Shown in pieces: positions 38,401 to 51,200 of a DNA stretch of 64,000 nucleotides. The notes beneath the pieces were generated by a model. That model did not search any database. It had not been told where the DNA came from and saw only the letters and a program-made list of their open reading frames with translations. The stretch comes from Erpetoichthys calabaricus. Lineage: Eukaryota > Chordata > Cladistia > Polypteriformes > Polypteridae. A program made the position numbers and the translations under genes. Position 1 is the first letter of the stretch; each line of letters begins with the position of its first letter. Location: the NCBI RefSeq assembly GCF_900747795.2, contig NC_041396.2, positions 38,588,674 through 38,652,673 of the forward strand, read 5' to 3'.

Positions 38401-39167
38401 CGGGCAGCATAACATTCTCCACGGCTTCTCCAGACCCTTTCACATCTGTCACATGTGCTCAGGGTGAACCTGCTCTCATCTGTGAAAAGCACTGGGCGCC
38501 AGAGGTGGACCTGCCAATTTTGGTATTCTATGGCAAATGCCAATCAGGCTCCATGGTACCGGGCACAGAGCACAGGGCCCACTAGAGGACATTGGGCCCT
38601 CAGGCCACCCTCATGAAGTCTGTTTCTGATTGTTTGGTCAGAGACATTCACACCAGTGGACTGCTGGAGGCCAGTTTGTAGGACTCTGGCTGTGCTCATC
38701 CTGCTGATGGGTTAAGGACCTTCTATGGTCCTGTCCAGCTCTCCTAGAGTAACTGCCAGTCTCCTGGAACCTGCTCCATGCCCTTGAGACTGTGCTGGGA
38801 GACACAGCAAACCTTCTGGCAATTGCACATATTGATGTGCCATCCTGGAGATGTTGGGCTACCGGTGCAACCTCTAGGGTCCAAGTAGTGACATTGACCG
38901 TAGCCAACTGCAAAACTAGTGAAAAAACAGTCAGAAAAGATGAGGAGGGAAAAATATCAGTGGCCTCCACCTGTTAAACCATTCCTGTTTTGGGGGTTGT
39001 CTCATTGTTGCCCTTCTAGTGCCCCTGTTGTTAATTTCATTAACACCAAAGCAGCTGAAAATGATTAACAAGCCCCCTCTGCTACAACTGACCAGATCAA
39101 TAGCCCAGAAGTTTCATTGACTTGATGCTATACTCTGATTACAAAGTGTTCCTTTAATTTTTTGAAC

Positions 39168-39239
<72 letters not shown>

Positions 39240-42200
39240 AATATATAAAGTTTAATGTGTGTTTGTGTGTATGTTCAGTAAAGTGGAAGTCCATAACCTA
39301 TATTTTGTTCTGAAATGCACCCCATCTGGAACTTTATTTAGTGACCGCACTTGTGCTCTAATAGGAAAGTGCCTCTAGAAAGCATTTTTGGCACTTGGCA
39401 CAAGTATGCAAAGTTGCTTCCCCCATTAGGTACAGTCAGTGAAATGTTGGGTTAGGAATAAAAAATTTTCTCTGGTGAATTTATTTAGTGACTTAATATT
39501 TAGCACTTTATTCCATCTAGGATATTAAGTCTAAGAATCCCTAAGACACATAAGTCTCTCGTTTAATGTCTTCACTACCCATCTGATTAGATTGTTGACT
39601 TACAATTCTTGACACTTGATGATTATGTGTAACCTTATTATTCTTGTTAAGTTCCTACTTTTATCTTCTGACTTTTGTTTGTGTAGTAGATGTTTGCCTT
39701 GTGATTTAGATGATCTCTTTTAATTGCTAACCTGTTTTTCCTGACCTAAAGCCTGTTTCTTGGATCATCCTTTTTGAGTGCAGACTTTACTTTGAATAAT
39801 TCAAATTTTTTTTGTTTCACTATTCTTGACCTTATTTACCATGACATAAGTTCACCTTTGCCCTATATTTTATACCATTTCTGCTAGCATATGTATAAGT
39901 GGGGTGTTGTAGTCTGGGGAATAGCACCTTGTTCGTCATTGAGCCCATTATGAGGCTCTGACATGTCCTGATGCCATACTATTCCACTGAAATAAATGGA
40001 GTGTGAGATTGGTGCTGTTCTGCCTTAAAAATTGGGCAAGGCAGAACTGAGAAGAACTGCTCAAGACTAGAAAGTTAAAACAATAATTTGTGGTGTTTAA
40101 AATGTGTGAGGGTCAAAGCCACAAATCAAAACCAAAAGTACCAAAACAAAATGTAAGCTAAATATTTCAGTCAAAAATTCAAACTAAAGTAAAAAAAAAC
40201 ACAGTAAAGATTTTTTTTAGAAAAGCCAGAAACTTGGACACGAATAGTAGCACGCTTGGTGTCACAAGTGATTTACAGCCGTCACAAGGTAGCAATGGCA
40301 ACCCGTTACTAATAATAACAATGCTGAAGATGATAGAAGGAAATATTTAATTAAAATTAAACAGGTTATTTGGAAAGATTCTACCTCTCTATGTTCCTTG
40401 TCAGCAGTTATAAAAAATGTATGGCTATTCCTCAGCCCAACATACTTATTTATTTTTCTTTGATGATGTTTACATATTTTAAGGTAAAACTTTACATAGA
40501 TATTCAAGTATCTTCTTTAACATCATTTGTTTCCTTCAAAAACATTCATTTGAACTCACCTTCTGAAACACATGCATAGTAACTATGATCTCACTGGTAT
40601 TTTGGCTGGGGCTGTCAACCTGTGAAAGAGAAGAGATCTGGTTTAATTGTTTGGATCTCTTTCACATCAAAGGTTCATTTTGCAGATTTTTGTTTTAATA
40701 AATCTGCTTTAATTTAAAAATGAAATTACTTTTTTAAAATGTGGATTACAATTATATATAATTATAATATGACTTCGTTATCAAACTCATTTAATCCAAC
40801 TTAGGGTCAACAAGAGACAACAGCCTCTCTTGCCAGCATGTGGTGCAAGGTAGGATACCGACCTATTACCAGGCCTACTCATGCATTTATATTTACTTAT
40901 CTTGCTGATGCCTCTATCCAAGGTGACTTACAACATTTATGACACAATTTGTTTACATTTCTTTTGTTTCTCCAAATGGAGCACAGGTAAGTCAAGTGAC
41001 TTGCTCACGGTAACACAGTGTTAGCGGGATTTGTACCCACAGCCTCAGCGTTTGAGGTCCAAAGCCTTAACCACTATTCCACACTGTCATGCACACACCT
41101 ACACACATATTCATACTGGACCATCTAAGAATCACAAGTCAACCTAACATGTGAGTATTTGGGAAGATGGAGTAAAACTCATGTTTATACCAACCAGGAC
41201 TGGGATCCAAACCCACTCAGGCCATGAGATTTGTGAGGCTTTCTGAAAATTGCCTGAAGCCTCCTAAGACAGTATGCCTTGATTTGATGCTTCCTAAAAC
41301 AGAAGTTCAAACTTTCAGGGTCTAGTTAGGCAACTTAGGAATCAACCCCAGAAAGAATGGCAGATGCATTTATTTATTTAGGCATATTCTCGCACTCCCA
41401 CTCACTCAGATAAGTGTCACTGATTCCTGAGGTGCATAGGATGATGGAGAAGACACATAAACAGAGGGAGAACATGCAAACCGGGAAGTCGCAAGAGTTT
41501 TGGGGCAAAGTTCTAATCATAATGTCATTTTCCTGCCCACTGAATCTTCAAATTGGGAAATGTTTTATGAGAGTCTTCAGCAGGATTGATCTGTGCAATT
41601 ATTACATTCTCAGGGAGACTACACTATGCCTTTTATTACGGTAAAGTGTTTAGTTTACATATGGGAATATTAAAGATACAAGACAAAGAAAACTCAAATG
41701 AAAATAGGCAGCAGAGATCAGCATGACCAGGTCATGATCTAGTGCTAATTGCACTAGAGGACCTTCACCTTACTACTTTCACCATAAAATGCCCATCATT
41801 ATTAAGCTGAGTTGCCCAACAAGAAAGCCTAACCAACACATTTTTACTTGTACAAGCAAATGACTTTGACTGAAGCTGAACTTTCGAACCTGAAGAGCAC
41901 AGGTTTAAAATCTTTGATATTATGGTACATGTTGGCAACCCAGATTTAACAGAGAAACAATGCTAGTGATGATTGTTACCCTTTGGGAATTGTCGTGGTA
42001 GCAGCAGGAGAGGAAGATTGCGTAGCAGGCTGTCACAATGCCAATGTCAGATTTTTCCATTATATACAGTTTTGTTGCTTTTGATAGACCATTGGTTAAC
42101 ATCTCAGAATATGAACCAACAATTCAATTCACTAAATCTAATACAATGTTTGCCAATGACTGCTCAGCAACACCAACTGTGTATGATCTAGTGTTGTAAC

Positions 42201-45200
42201 TACTTAAGTCACACATGGAGATAATATAGACAACATTCTTAAATAAATCACTGTGAAAACAGTAGGTATGTCATGCCCAAGAAGGTTGGTTGCTCAATCT
42301 GCTTGTTAAAGTAATTTTGGCCCCAAGACAACCCTCACTAAAGTCCAGTGGTGTTCCACAATCTGTCTCAGACAGAGCACATTTGAGACATTTTGGGGAA
42401 TCTCCTGCTGTCCACTCCACCATGGAGATGCAATTGAACAATACTTGTTTGCATGTATCACAGGGCACCATTCAGAATCTGCATGTCTTCATGAAATAAA
42501 ACATTCCTTGCACTACCAACTATGGTGGGTTTTGGGATTTACCTGATGCTAATAACCTCCATATTGTATATAGCTTCATTCTAGACTAGAAGACCTTTGT
42601 TTTGTTTGGTTTTGGAATAATTTAATGCACATGTCACCTGTCCCAAATTACAGTTCCCATGCCAATTGTGTCACTGTTTCTGGTTACATTGATTTATAGT
42701 CATTTATTTTTTATGCCAAAGATGCCAGCAATCTACTGCTTTACAAAAAAAAGTATATCTTTACTTAGGTGACACTTGAACGGTAGGACCTTTTGCATTT
42801 ATTTAACTGTTTAAGCTTCTGCCTGCTGATTACACAGCCATAGCTTAACCAATAATCTAATAATTAAACCACCTCTTGCTTTCCTGTTCATGCTGTGCAT
42901 TGGCACAAGCTAAAAACAATGGACTCCATGAAAATCATTAAAATAATTAAACCCCCTGCCCCCGTCTGTCTTACCTCAGTATCTAAGTTACCGAGTAATG
43001 TTCCCCAAACACTGGTAACAGATTTCCAATCCTTGATATATGTGAGTTGGCTTCTCTTTGTTTTTTCTCATCCCTCCTTCATCATTACGGAATCACTAGC
43101 AGTCAGTCAGCAGGAGCTGAACTTTGAGGCCAATGGAATGGGCAGACTTGCATCCCAAAAAATGTGCAGGTCTCAACAACAGTCAAATGTAAAAGTGTTC
43201 CATGAATGGAGACTTCCCATTTCCTTTCTTATTCTTTCAATCTTATAGGTAGGTAGGCCAACACCTTTTTAGATATTTGACCATTTTGAATGACTTCCTC
43301 AAAAAGCAGTTTATCATTTTCTTTCTAACTACTTTTCTTATTTATAGCTAAAAATGACTGGTGTTATTTCTTATTTCTCCTCTCTATTTATTGTACTGTA
43401 AACATTCTAGTATTTCTTTTTGCACTACAGTATGTGTGCTGTACTGCAAGGCTCAATGTGACAACTCCATTGTGAAGAATGTTGCTCTAAATATAAACTG
43501 GAATGAGTAATACTGACACTTTTCACAGGCAGTATGCTATTGTGAGTAAAGTAGCTTACCGGGGACACTGTTTTTCTCCTGAAGCAGAGGGAACGAAAGG
43601 GACATTTGCCGTGCCAGATGTGAAGAAAAGGAACATATTGGCTAGCACTTTCATCTATATTTTCCCAGCCTGCTAAAACACAAAACAGGTAGTTAAATAT
43701 GTTCCTACTCCTGAGAATTTGTACAGTATGGAATCACACATTACCTTCTGAAAGGTACTTGAGAACCAGGAACATGTCCTTGCTGGTATTGGCAAACTCA
43801 AAGAGCTGCACTGGCCCACATAAACTGCCTCGGAATGGCTCTTCATTGCAGTGGGCCCACTGAAGTGCACATGGTGTGTTGTTGAGAAAGTAAATTCGGA
43901 TTTGCTGATGAGACTGGTCAGGAGACAGCGGGGAGCTGAAAACAGCCAGTTGTAGCCACTTGTGAACCTCAGGTCTGCCATAGGTTTCCAGGACAGAAGT
44001 GTAGAGACTATAAAGAGTAGGAGATAAGAAATTATCATTATTTCTCACTAAAACCGCATTTGATCAATGAAATATTGTGTTATAAAAATAGTAAAACTGT
44101 ACAAAGATACACTCTGTGTAATTAAATGTGGTGAACCTCCAAAAACCTACCTGCAGGCATCATTTTACTTAAACACACTTTTATGCCTTGGAACCAGCAC
44201 TCAGTTCCTTGATCTAATTCTGCACTTCTGTGCTGAGGACTGGGACACAAGTAGGTGTCATGGCCCTCGGAGAGACTCAATGGCTCGTCTTGTTTTTGAA
44301 TCTCTTAATGAAAGACAAGGAGGTAAGGGGCCTTGTACAGGATCATAATGATTCAGTGCTCAGCTATGACCCCAGCATCAAGCACTCTCCACCAGAACGT
44401 ACAGAGCTACTTTGACTAAGACCTTGGAAGACAGTCACACAGTCTCTTATACATAAAAGAGTCAAGTTTGGCTTACTTAGGCTCATAGAGCATATCAGTA
44501 GCTCTTTTTTTTTGTATTTTTTTCTTTTTTGGTGATGGGGTTGATTGAAAAGAAAGCCAGGTCATCAGTACCTGAAGTGGTCAAGCTTGATTTGGCATTC
44601 ATCTCGGGTGATACATATCCTGTTTCGACGACTAGGCTTGTTGTGTAACTCCTCCCATTCCTTGGAGGCCAGAAGATGTGTGTCACTGCCATAGACCCTG
44701 ACATATTTGCCACTTCCAGCGCAATGTTTGAAGCTCAGGGTGCACAACTGCTGGAAGGAAGCACCATGTGGTCCACAGTACACCACAGGACTGATTAGAG
44801 CCTGTGTCCCCAATAGATGGGGTGAATCCAATAGATCCCACACCAGAACCAAGGAGACCCTCTCAACGCGGCCCAGGCTCACAGCATCTGCAGGAACAAA
44901 GCAGCAGTACATGAGCAACTAAACCTTGTAGTGAGTAATAAGCTGCTATATAGCAGGAGTACTCAACTCCAGTCCTGGAGGACTGTGGTGGTTGCAGGTT
45001 TTTCTTTAACCTAATTTTTTATTGGAACCTGTTTATTTACTACTGAAGCAATATGTTTTTTTGGGCTTAGTTTTAATTCATTCATTTATACAATTCAGAA
45101 TCCTTTATTGCCAATTTTTGAGAAGCTGCATTAAAGTTTTAATTGTTGCCTGTTCTCTTAACCATCCATCAGTTAAAAATGAGGAACCACTAGCTCTCCA

Positions 45201-48200
45201 GCTAACATGCTTCCATTTAAACCTGTGTTAATAAAATGATTTGAAATAAATAAGAGAGACTAGAAGGACCAAGGGGTACAAATCTGGTCCAGACCACAAA
45301 ATATATGAATAATGTTCTCAGAAAAAAGAAAATCTACAATGTGATGAGGGTTTGTCCTGGAAGAGTGGAAGCACTAACAAGCCATTTAATTAAATAAAGT
45401 TTTATTGTCTGCTAGACCTGACTTCTAATTATGAAACTGGTATGAATGAAAACCCGCACCCACTGTGGACCTCCAGGACTGGACTTGAGTACCCCTGCTA
45501 TATAGGATTTTCAGGTGTAACATATCATAACCTATATAATACAACAATATTGAACTTGCATGGAGTAATGTACTCTTTGGCTTCAACTATTCACTTTGCC
45601 TGTAGGACATTTGTATTTCCAATAGGCTGAGGACTGTAATGTTAACAACAAGAAAGACTTGGCAATGTTGGTGGCTATGTTTGTATCAATATTAGCTAGT
45701 TCTGTATTATTGTTTACTAGGAATCCCAATGGTAACCAATTCACAATTCAATGTTAGTGCATGTTTTGAAGGGAACCACTGTTATCAGTGCTGGTGCCAT
45801 GTCAGCTTTGGCCTCACTTCTGCCACTTTATTTACAGCTGCTCAATAAAACACACCAGTGCCTTACTCACCAACTACTAATATCTGAACTTTTCAAGGAA
45901 TAGTTTCCTCCTAACAAACATAACAAACATAAGACAACCAATGAAAAAATAGATTAACTGAACACAAGAAATGAGCACTGATTAATGAGGTTGTTCAAGT
46001 ATAAATCTACAGACCCTTTGTCCACATCCTCCTACTGCCTGTCTGTCCCTCTCATATAGTTAAGCGTAGTATCTCATTTATACTGTGTGCAGTATTAAAT
46101 ACAGTGGTTTTCAGTGGATACAATCGTTTATTCAGTATATATACTAATTAAAGTGGTTAGTTCTGTTGTCCATATTTTCCAGATTGGGCAGTCTCATAAA
46201 ACTGATGCATGTGGAAAAAAACTTGGGGGTGACTTCATTTTGGGTTATTTTTCACAAAACTTTAAAAGCAAAAAAAAAATAAATGTCTGTTTGCATTTCC
46301 ACTCCCATTTACCCCATGAAACACACTCTTTTTGTTTACAGTCTACAGTATGACTGTGAAATATCACACAGCTCCCTTCATTTAAAGTTTAAACGTGTCA
46401 CAGAATTAATACATTCCACCTTGCAGCCATAACTGCGGCTACCCAATTATTGATAAAATTGTGCACTGTAGTAAGGATGAACCAATTAGGGCTGATAAAA
46501 CAGTCTGTCTATAAAAGAAAATCAGAAATGGATATCCAAAACAGTAATGCAGAGTTGGGATAAACACAGTACAGAGAGTATTTGTATGGTAACTCTACTC
46601 TTACAGCACTTTGTAAAAATATGGAAAAAAAATGTTAAAAAATTGAAAATAAAAAGAATATATTGGAAGTATGGTAATATAATCCTGATCTGAAGCAATT
46701 GATTGATTCTGTTCTTTGAGACAATATGAAGGTTAAAGGCAGTAATGTACTGTAGTTAGTAAATCATCCTTTCTTATTTGAATGTCACATTCATAATGGA
46801 ACATTGAACTATAACAGTATATTTCTAAAACGATGGTTCCTATGTGAAGAAAATGTGTTCTACTGTGATGTTTGGAGTATTGCATGCAGTTTGTCCTTGG
46901 GTGTAGTGATGACATACATTTTGCTTAATAATTAAAGGTAATTTCCAGGCTGAAGAGAAAAAAAAAGGTAAGAGACACAACATTTTAGTGACACACTGGA
47001 TGAAGGCTCTGCAGCTGAAATGTTGTGTTTGTTACCTTCTTCCTCTTCAACATGGGAAAAACCTTTAACTTTTTTTCTTCATTGGTACAGGTGACAGCCC
47101 TTCAGGTATGTTGTTTCACCTGAAAGAAAAAATAAAACACATAGCCAAAATAGACTCTCATCAAAATTTTCTTCCTATCATTCATCAAATTTATTTAAAG
47201 AATTCCATTTAAAGGCTGTAGTTTGTACTATCTGGTGGACCTTAGCCATTTGGGAAAAATACACTCAACATTTAAATTCTTAGCTCCACCCACTCATGCA
47301 AATTAATGCACCAACTCACCAATCAAAAAAGTAACAGTCACAGGTGTTTGCAGCTTGGAGGTGCAAATTTTGACTGTGATTTGGCAGTAAACTGCCTGTC
47401 AAATCTGGTTCCTAAAATAATTTTTCATAATGGTCTCTGTGAAATTTGTACCTTCTCCCTGTGTTAACACAAGGTTTCTTTGGTGCACTAATTTCCTTAC
47501 ATATCCATAAGAGATTGTGGAACTTGAGCCGGACACAGACAGGCAGACACGTTTAAATTACCCCACACACATTTATTGTGGTCTTCCATTTTTACAATTC
47601 AGCTCACAAACCCCAATACCCCAAAGTTCTGGCCAACACACAATGCCTTTTCTTCAGGCCGCCTCCTTCTCTCCTCCAGAGACCTTGTCCTCTCTTCTCT
47701 CCCGACTCAAGTCATTGTATGAAGGGAGGTGGCCCCTTTTTATAAGCACCCGGATGTGCTCCAGGTGTGTTCTGGCAATCTCCCACCGACACGCCCCAGT
47801 GTGGCGGAAGTGCCGGCTGCGTCCCCGGAAGCACTCCGGGTGTCCCTGCTCGTCTTCCCCCTCAGCACTTTCGTGTGTGGCGGAAGTGCTGAGGTCCAGG
47901 GTCCTCCAGGTATTGGGGTGTACACGGGCCCTTACAGGGTTGAGATTCCCAGCTCCGTACCCGTGGCCCCCAAAGGAACCAGGGTGGTCACCCCCTCGTG
48001 GTCTGGAGGAGGCACAAGCCCTCCTTTGGTCTTCTTGGGCATCCCAGCTGGGTACCACCCCCATCCGGGTACCACAAAATATTAGGTTAATGGGTACAAA
48101 TATTCCTCCTGATGGTGTATTGTTACATTAAGGGTTGTTTACCACCTTGTCCTTTTTGCTATGAGGATAGGCAATTAACTAGACTAAAAATATATTTCTC

Positions 48201-51200
48201 TTTGTCACTGTTTTTTTTTGGTATTACAGTATTTGACTTGAAGCCAGGGCATTTGCATTGTTATCGCTTGAATTTTTTTCTATGACGTAACTTGCATTGC
48301 ACATTATCTCTTGGTACTTTGATTTTTATTAATGTGTGCTTTCTCTGAAAGGCACCTTATAAAACAAAGATTGGTTCTTCAAGTGATTGACATTCTGTTG
48401 CTCCTTTTGACATTTGAAGACCTCTCCCACATTATCACTGTCTGGTTGTGTATTATGTCAAAGACCATAGATTAGTGTTTAATATAAATTTAACAGCCTT
48501 CTGTCTCCGGAAGTTGAAATGCAATAAGCTCTCTAGAGCTAACACTGCCATTTAAAATAAGACACCCTATATCAATCATTTCCCTCAGGAAAGACTTTGA
48601 ACACACTGATTAGCAAATATGGACAAGAGATTGCACATCTGCTGTTTTTTTTTCAAGGTGTTTTTCATACAGAGATATCAGAAAACTAGATAAGAGTATG
48701 GTTTATAAAGACCCGGACACAACTTAATACACTGAACACTAAAAAAACATACTACTGCCACAAGAATAAAAACTTGTAATTTTTTTTTTCAGGGAAAATT
48801 TTTTAAAATAATATGTTTAACATACATCCTTATATAAATATAGTGACTATAAAAGTGTCCTTCCTGAATAGTGTTCAGATAGTCGGTTTTGAAGGATGTT
48901 CAGCATTGACATTGATGCACAGGTGTTTTAGTGTCCTTTGATTTTCAATGCTTTGAAAAATGTATTGTAGTTTCTCCTTATGTTGTACTTCGGTTGTATA
49001 CTCCTTTGCCTTCAGGATGTAGCTTCTGTTATGAATGGTACTTTCCATAGACATGTTTACCCTGAACACATTAGCTGCATCTTCACTACACACCTAAGGA
49101 CTTCATTCAATTTATGATGTGATTGACAGACAGTCCACTTTATTCACCAGTTGATGTGAATACATGTTTAAATCTTTTGCATCAATTGAGTAACGGGAGG
49201 TATTTTATTAACCTCCCTTTTCTCATCTGTTAAGTTGGCATAGTAAGGACTGTTAAGCAAACACCACTGTGATCAAAACAGCTAGAGTTTAAATTATTTG
49301 AGGAAGAATTTATTCATGATTACCTGTGTTGAATGAAGTTTTGGTGTCTTTGGATGCAGTCTGTTTAATTTTGCAACAGTTTGCATTTGTTTTTCTTGTT
49401 ACTTGTATTTGTGTGATTGTTCTGGAGGTGCCATTTTCTATGTTGTTTTTTTTGTTATTGTCACCAATTTGTGACAATCTGTGCATGGCCACAAGCCATG
49501 CTATTTAGAGTTAAATGAGGTTGTTTGACATTTTTTTATAAACAGTTATGTGTCATCCCTGTTTGTGGTAAGGTTATATATTAGAGAGAAAGAGAGCTTA
49601 GGAGCATGCACGTTGCTGCACCCACCACATGACAAACCACCTCAGGCTCCCAGATTAGGACCTGAGTGCAGCGGGTGACACCTCAGCAGTATACTGGAAC
49701 AGTATGAGTTTTTTTTATGGTGGCTGGAGTGCCAGTCCTGCCACCAACCCCAAGTTTTCCCTGCAGGTTAGAGGGCCTATTTGCAGGGCTGGATGCAGAT
49801 TAACGTCATACCCAGGACACAGCAATTGCAGGTTATATTAGATTGAATGAAAATTCATTTTTTTTATTAATTCAGGTCTTTGGCTCAGCATTGTGCAGGA
49901 ACTCAGAGTACTTGCAAAAGCTGTAAAGCAGGGGTACTCAATCACGGTCCTGGAGGTCCGCAGTGCCTGCAGGTTTTTGTTCTAACCCGGTTGCTTAATT
50001 AGAAAGCAATTCTTGCCAATAATTTAATTTCATGGCTTGTTAGTGCTTTTACTCTGCTATGTCAGGTCATTCTCATATCCTGGATTTTCTTCCTCTTTCT
50101 AAGGATATCATCCGAATGATCTGAACGCTAAAATGGATGAGTGATTCTTAGTCCTTCACTTTTTTCTATTCACTTTACTTCCAAATATTTAATTAAACCA
50201 ATTAGTGCACGATAAATACAGAGGTGTAAGTGGTAACAAGCTAAATGGAGAAATGCTGGTCTCTTTTGTCATTTGCATGTTACTGCTAATAAGGAGCAAT
50301 TAAAAACCAAGACTACAGCTGTTTAAGACTAAAATAAGCAATAAGGGTTCAAAATCTTAATGAGCGAGTTAACTAAAGTGAAGCAGAAGTGTTACTTGAG
50401 CAGTAAGTGCTTCTTATTAAGCAATTGGGTTGGAGCAAAAACCTGCAGCCACTGCGGGCCTCCAGGACCGTGATTGAGTACCCCTGCTGTAAAGGCACTA
50501 GAGGCTGCGACTAAGCTTGGAAGAGCCCACCTGGTAGGACTTTCCAGCTGTCTAGGGTTGGCATCAGGTTGCCATGACAATGGAAGGAGTGATACTGCAT
50601 TCTATTGGAATTTTTTGTATGACTGCTACTAGCAGAAGAGAAGGAGAATTGGGAGTGGCAAGTACAAAAGAAGCAGCTATTGGGACTAATAAAGAAAACA
50701 AAAGCAAATTAAGATTAATGTTTGCTATTCTGAGGTAGCCACCTAGAAGATAATAAACAGATGAGCACCCATGGATGAAAGGTTTTAAGGCTTCTTCATA
50801 AGGCTCAGCTGTTCTCTGGTTGATCCCATTTGGCAACATTCATTCTTATGTCATTAGACAACATTTAATTACTTTTTTCTTTTTCTTTCAATATCAATAT
50901 CTGTCTTTGTGCATGTTCCATACTGAGGGAAAAATAGGTAGCGTGTTTGGGAAGGTGGGTGTACTATCTGATATGACGACTTCTTCTTCTGGCTGCTCCT
51001 GTTAGGGGTTGCCACAGCGGATTATCTTCTTCTATATCTTTCTGTCCTCTGCATCATGTTCTGTTACACCCATCACCTGCATGTCCTCTCTCACCACATC
51101 CATAAACCTTCTCTTAGGTCTTCCTCTTTTCCTCTTTCCTGGCAGCTCTATTCTTAGTATCCTTTTCCAAAAATACTCAGCATCTCTCCTCTGCACTTGT

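Noticed and set aside
43673-44038. 121-codon minus ORF overlapping unc5cl exon 3
   Set aside because: Wrong frame; the 43734-44048 frame matches UNC5CL and fits the splice phases.
47517-48131. 204-codon plus ORF and a 136-codon minus ORF (47654-48064)
   Set aside because: Both are open because the segment is GC-rich; it looks like a solo LTR with no protein domain.
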